NCBI GenBank assembly: GCA_963678675.1
Contig: OY783195.1
Coordinates: forward strand, 8,380,001-8,444,000
Source of the DNA: Xiphydria camelus
Taxonomy: Eukaryota; Arthropoda; Insecta; Hymenoptera; Xiphydriidae
DNA: 64,000 nt
Reading direction: 5' to 3'
Part shown: piece after piece, positions 59,531 through 64,000 of the stretch
Layout of the letters: each line of letters starts with the position of its first letter
Numbering within the stretch: the stretch's first letter is position 1
Made by a program: the position numbers and the translations under genes
Notes under the pieces: generated by a model
Told to the model about the DNA's origin: nothing
The model's database searches: none
Seen by the model: only the letters and a program-made list of their open reading frames with translations

Positions 59531-59560
59531 TTTTATTTTTATAGATAATAGTACATATTT

Positions 59561-59785
59561 TTAGCCATTATATTCTATTTTTTTAATTTCAGCGGGTGTC
59601 TTGCAAGTCGTTGTCGGCGGGGGATATTTGCCTTTGTATTTCCGAGATTGATCTTGATATATGATACATCTCTTGCCCTTGGGACAAGTGACGTTGGCAC
59701 AGCTCAAACGTTTGATATTGTTGGCCTCGCTGATCACACATATTGGCAGCAGTAGCAGCAGCAAACAGAAGACGTTGAATTTCAT
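59561..59785 (-). CDS. small secreted cysteine-rich peptide 1
   Basis: The 74-residue frame starts MKFNVFCLLLLLLPICVISEA, a clear signal peptide. The mature part is short and basic, with four cysteines: C-ANVT-C-PKGKR-C and one near the end after a Pro/Lys-rich stretch. I chose this ATG because the signal peptide begins there; an upstream in-frame ATG at 59890 would put 35 non-hydrophobic residues in front. A TATAAAAG box and a TCAGT initiator lie upstream at the expected spacing. An AATAAA lies at 59537-59532. The mature core matches the peptide at 62300. I do not recognise a named family. Venom, antimicrobial or other secreted roles are all possible. Confidence 0.75.
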   Translation of the reverse strand: MKFNVFCLLLLLLPICVISEANNIKRLSCANVTCPKGKRCIIYQDQSRKYKGKYPPPTTTCKTPAEIKKIEYNG

Positions 59786-59895
59786 TTTCCGTTCAACTTT
59801 TCTCAACGAGTGATGATGCGAAATTACGAAATGCATGTATCTCGTGTAGAAATTCTTTAAAGGCTGTAATCGGGCCCCTATTAGGTCCACTGATA

Positions 59896-59928
59896 CTGAC
59901 GCTGCTCTGATCTGATGTGTCTTTTATA
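59896..59928 (-). promoter_or_regulatory. core promoter of secreted peptide 1
   Basis: TATAAAAG at 59928-59921 and a GTCAGT initiator whose A lies at 59897, 31 bp downstream. This is the arthropod TATA plus TCAGT spacing and supports a real transcribed gene. Confidence 0.65.
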
Positions 59929-60621
59929 CTAATGCCACACTTTCGACTATTTGTTTTAATCCATTAACACCGGCTGTACTTAATTGAGTACATACGGAAA
60001 AAGTAATTTCAATGATCGGTGAAAATTCAGGCGCTAATGGGTTAATAAATAGTGATGACTGACTTACCCGATCTTCACGTAAGTTGTTGACATACCTATA
60101 ACAGAATTCTCAGGAAGCGTCACGTGGTGCCTCGACGTCACGTGATCTTAGGTCGTATCGATCAAAGCAATGAACGGTTCCCTCAGTCGCGAAAATAACT
60201 TTAATCCATATTTATTCATAATTGTAACACTTTTCATTTACTAAAATTCACTTTTTCACTTAATTACTTATTAACATACCATATTATATCGCCGTTTCGG
60301 TAGAACAAAGACGTAACTGCTACAATCTAACATTACATTTGACGAGCAATGGGGAAGAAAGATGAGAGTCCACTTAAGGTGATTCTGAGCTATTTCAAAT
60401 TTAAACTTTAGACTACCGTCGTTCTTCCCCAGCACACTGTATTTTCAAACCGTTATAAATTGGGACTGTGTCCGCGTTATTAGCCCTGAACGAAGTGCTG
60501 ATATAAACTATGGGCACCCTACAAAATGCGCCATCTAACTAAATTTTGGTGTAAATGAACTTTCATCTTTTTTCCCCCTGCCTCTTCATTTGTGTCGTTG
60601 TTTCCCCGGAACGGCGATATA

Positions 60622-61511
60622 CAGGGTGTTCAAAAAATCCCGGTACGGCTGATTATCTCAGCGGGAAATCATTTTAGAGAAAAATGTTGAATACAAAACT
60701 TTTAGGATTTTTCCCTGGCTACCCAATGATCATATTGCATTTGACCTTGACCATGACCTTCAAGGTCATATCAAGGTCAAATTGATTTTTTAAAATGGGA
60801 ACCCCTATTTTTGATACCGGAAATGAATAGAGCGGGAAATTTCACGTTCAAATATGTCCTTGACCATTTTTTAAAGACTTATAAAGACTATTTAAAGGAC
60901 AGAGTGTATCGAACCAAACCCACAAATATCAAGGAGCTCAAACAACAAATTAGGCGAGAGATTGCAAATATTGATGCTGAGGTGATTCAAATGCAATAGA
61001 TGTTTTTTATCACCGCTTGGCACAGTATCAAAACGTTAATGGTGAACTCTGGCAATTAAGGCAAAAAGTTGTGATTTCTCTCTGCCGATTTAGTAGTTCA
61101 AAGCATATGTTCAAAATGTTCACTATTAACATTTTGACAATGTGCCAAGCGGTGATGAAAAGCATCTATTGCATTTCGAATCACCTCAGCATCAATATTT
61201 GCAATCTCTTGCCTAATTCGTTGTTTGAGCTCCTCGATATTTGTGGGTTTGGTTCGATACACTCTGTCCTTTAAATAGCCTTTAAAAGACTTTAAAAAAT
61301 GGTCATTTAAGGTATCAAAAATAGGGGTTCCCATTTTAAAAAATCAATTTGACCTTGATATGACCTTGAAGGTCATGGTCAAGGTCAAATCCAATATGAC
61401 CATTGGGTAGCCAGGGAAAAATCCTAAAAGTTTTGTATTAAACATTTTTCTCTAAAATGATTTCCCGTTGAGATAATCAGCCGTAGGTACTGGGACTTTT
61501 TGAACACCCTG
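60622..61511. mobile_element. fold-back built from mariner transposase C-termini
   Basis: Ends CAGGGTGTTCAAAAA and complement, flanked by TA (60620-60621, 61512-61513). Both arms (about 440 and 420 bp) carry a copy of the same C-terminal transposase piece in opposite orientation: KDRVYRTKPTNIKELKQQIR on plus (60890-60960) and KDRVYRTKPTNIEELKQRIR on minus (61280-61210). Direct words of GACCTTGA lie in each arm. It is an inverted duplication of the 3' part of an autonomous mariner-like element, now non-autonomous. Confidence 0.82.
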
Positions 61512-62229
61512 TATAGAAAATGGATATTAACAGAAATTTTAATTATTCACGGGTAATCGAAACTCAACATACGACACTGATACGAGTGCCGTGCGGTGTG
61601 TCTTCCCTTCCGACGTCACTTCCTTTTTATATTCCGTTTGAAATAACACTTTTTGCTTTATCGATAACTAGATTTTTTACCAAAACTTTCTCTCAGAAAC
61701 ACTCATCTACACTTAAACTAACACCTGTTAATAGATGTTAATAGGTTAATAAGTAAAGACTTAATAAATAAATCTTAATAAACTGTTCTTTCAGTGTGGC
61801 CAATACAAACGTCGATAACTAGGTGACGGCAATCTACGTCATTTATTATGAGGCTCTTGAATAAATATTTATTCAATTTGCTGCAATCGTGTAAGCTTTC
61901 CGCGAACTGTAATACATACTCATTCTGGACAAAAAATTGATTTAAATAGTGCTTATTGACGAGAGATAGAGTAAGGAGATGGAGGTGCTGTTGGTCCGGG
62001 TACCGGAGCAGAGAGGGACGAGAGGTTCACGAGTACACATCACGTCATTCTCTTAATGAGAACTCATCTCCCTAATAATCAGTGGACTCGGTGGCATAAA
62101 TATTCACCTTTATACCGTTAAAAGATTGTATTGTTATCGGTAATTGATTATATAAAAACTGCGAGAGACTAAGTGGTAGCGAGTGGTTTTACCCGTTCTT
62201 TTTATACTTCTTACAATAGCTTCTGCGGG

Positions 62230-62265
62230 TATAAAAGTACTCTTTCAATCGGTCGACCATCAGTT
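62230..62265 (+). promoter_or_regulatory. core promoter of secreted peptide 2
   Basis: TATAAAAG at 62230-62237 and an ATCAGTTG initiator with its A at 62262, 32 bp downstream. The predicted 5' untranslated region is about 38 nt, which favours the ATG at 62300. Confidence 0.75.
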
Positions 62266-62299
62266 GTCTTTAATATCGCGAGAATTACATAGCTGCAAA

Positions 62300-62452
62300 A
62301 TGAAGTTCCTTGTCTTGTCCATGCTATTGCTGAGTATTGCGACGATCGCTTTGGCTTCACCGCAGAGGACCTTCTGCCGAAACAGACCTTGCCCAGAAGG
62401 CTTCAGGTGTAGAGCAAACAGGTGGTGTCTTCCAGCTTACATCACTTGTTAG
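62300..62452 (+). CDS. small secreted cysteine-rich peptide 2
   Basis: The 50-residue frame has a signal peptide (MKFLVLSMLLLSIATIALAS) and a mature part of about 30 residues with five cysteines spaced C-x4-C-x5-C-x5-C-x6-C. It is rich in Arg. The C-x4-C-P-x-G-x-R-C core and the MKF start match the peptide at 59561-59785, so the two are probably ancient paralogs in divergent orientation about 2.5 kb apart. An odd cysteine number hints at dimer formation or a free thiol. An AATAAA signal lies at 62553-62558. Function unknown; a host-defence or venom-type peptide is possible, but nothing here decides it. Confidence 0.8.
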   Translation: MKFLVLSMLLLSIATIALASPQRTFCRNRPCPEGFRCRANRWCLPAYITC

Positions 62453-62552
62453 TCCAAATAAGCTAGATTGGCTTATTTTACACCGAGGCCCAAGCGCAAC
62501 GATCCCACTGCGCAATGTACCTAATTCGTCAATAGCTTCATTGTAGGAATGA

Positions 62553-62558
62553 AATAAA
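62553..62558 (+). terminator. polyadenylation signal of secreted peptide 2
   Basis: AATAAA about 100 bp after the stop codon. Confidence 0.6.
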
Positions 62559-62690
62559 CGCAACAAAGAGTATTTAAATTTGATGTACGTATCCGTATCG
62601 ATACCTAATATTTTACTAAAGCTACCATTATTGGAAGAGAGCCACTTTACCTCTTATGTAAAATAATTACAATACAGAACCATTTATATA

Positions 62691-62712
62691 TAATAATAAT
62701 AATAATAATAAT
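62691..62712. repeat. AAT microsatellite
   Basis: About seven tandem AAT triplets. Confidence 0.9.
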
Positions 62713-64000
62713 GTATAGGGTTATTCGTGTGGAAACATTGAATCCTCTTCGATATCTTAGTCTAACACGTAGTTAGATATGTAATGTTGCGCTTAAAAGT
62801 AGTTTTACAAAAGTCGATTCGTTGTAAAGTAATACTGTTTTAATCGGCAGGACTGTAATTCGGTAAATTTTTCCATTATTGGTAAATTTTTTTCAAATTT
62901 TGTCATTATTTTTCATTATTTTTGATAAAAGATCATTAAAGTAATTATTTGATACAAGATAATTTTTTAAATTTTCATTTTGACTTTAAACACAGTTTAT
63001 TCGACGCGTGAGTTCCTGAGCTTTTATGTCCTTAATTTATTAAGAAAAGGAAATCCGAAAACGGGTCTCTCTCTCATGGACATTGCAAATCTTCTACCCC
63101 TAAATTAGCTGTATGATATTTTTTAAATAAAACTACCCTTACACTTTGGAAGGAATTGCGCATATTTTTTTACAACGATCTGATATTTGTACACCCACGA
63201 ACAATGATTCTAATGGACCTGTTCTCAATCCCTGAGTTTTACAACTAGTTATTTGTGGAAAAAAAAGAGCTTTTCTAAAATTCGTAGATTGGGAGCGAGT
63301 TTATTAGAATTATTGTTCAAGAATGTATACATGTACACAAGACAGTCCGTTATATCTAACAGTGATTATCAGGTAAGTTTAGCTTCATATGATGTGTATG
63401 TAGGTATCTGAGTTCTTTTTTGTTCTAAAGAAAGCCATTAAATAATATCATTTGACAAAATTAAATCATTTTAATATTTCTCAATTATCATAACCCGCTC
63501 TATGAATATTAGGTAATTTGTTCATTTGACGAAAAATGATTAATACGTAACACTTTATAGTAGATCTACATCCACAGGGATCAGGAAAATTGGTTATTTC
63601 ATACTGGAAAACCTGGAAAAAGAGATGAGGGTATTTCTCTTTCACAGTTTGCTAGAGGCTGTGGTAAGCGAGATTCTTAAAAGGATGTGATCTTTCTAAC
63701 GGTGTGCAGAAATGGAGCGAAAAACAATGGGGTCCCGTAGAAGAATTTATCAGAATGAAAAGTCCACCTGTAATAAATGTATCAACTTTTATTTATATAT
63801 ATTAACGTATAATAGACAATATCGCGTTTCAACGTAATCTCCGTACTTGCAATGCCACGCGAACCGAGCCCTAATCGAATGAGCAACTTGCATGTATTTT
63901 GGTTGTTGGCTTAAAAAATAGAGTAAAAAATTACAATTTCAACGGTATATAAACTTATGGTGGGGTTACATGTCAGATACCTTCACAAAGGGCCTAGCGG
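62713..64000. other. AT-rich right edge, no gene seen
   Basis: No open frame with a recognisable product, no inverted repeat and no tandem array that I can support. Confidence 0.35.

Overview
This window looks like insect nuclear DNA, most likely from a hymenopteran such as an ant or wasp. The host genes have short introns with GT/AG borders. The proteins are animal-type (ATF6, SDA1, ORC5). The repeats (mariner, piggyBac, PIF/Harbinger, hAT, Helitron, jockey-type LINE) are typical of insects. The order assignment is inference. All splice sites, repeat ends and target duplications were read by eye.

Host genes. On the minus strand at 1579-4739 lies ATF6, the unfolded-protein-response transcription factor, complete except for its first exon. 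On the minus strand at 21828-28692 lies SDA1 (SDAD1), a 60S ribosome biogenesis factor, reconstructed as nine exons whose lengths sum to an open frame. Its 2-kb second intron holds a complete single-exon ORC5 (25879-27183) on the same strand. Near the right end are two small secreted cysteine-rich peptide genes pointing away from each other (59561-59785 minus, 62300-62452 plus). They share a C-x4-C-P-x-G-x-R-C core, and each has a clear TATA/initiator promoter.

Repeats, left part (5-21.6 kb): a nearly intact mariner (5495-6831), a TTAA-flanked fold-back (7559-8638), other long inverted repeats, a decayed piggyBac (17496-19061) and small palindromic MITEs.

Repeats, middle and right (28.95-58 kb): this is almost solid transposon. 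From 28957 to 42990 everything sits between 12-bp hAT-like terminal repeats with identical 8-bp duplications (GTCACTTT). A roughly 1-kb non-autonomous hAT has been expanded to 14 kb by nested insertions. These include two intact-looking autonomous PIF/Harbinger elements, each with a transposase and a MADF/SANT-like partner gene; one carries a LINE in an intron. Next comes a 250-bp solo LTR (43078-43327) containing a complete hammerhead-ribozyme fold. A LINE remnant cut by two fold-backs follows. Then comes a 10-kb Tnp2-like element (about 45818-55978) with a DUF4806-like gene and a transposase pseudogene split by a Helitron (51448-53431). The Helitron carries a 128-bp tandem array.

Stretches not listed hold nothing I could identify.
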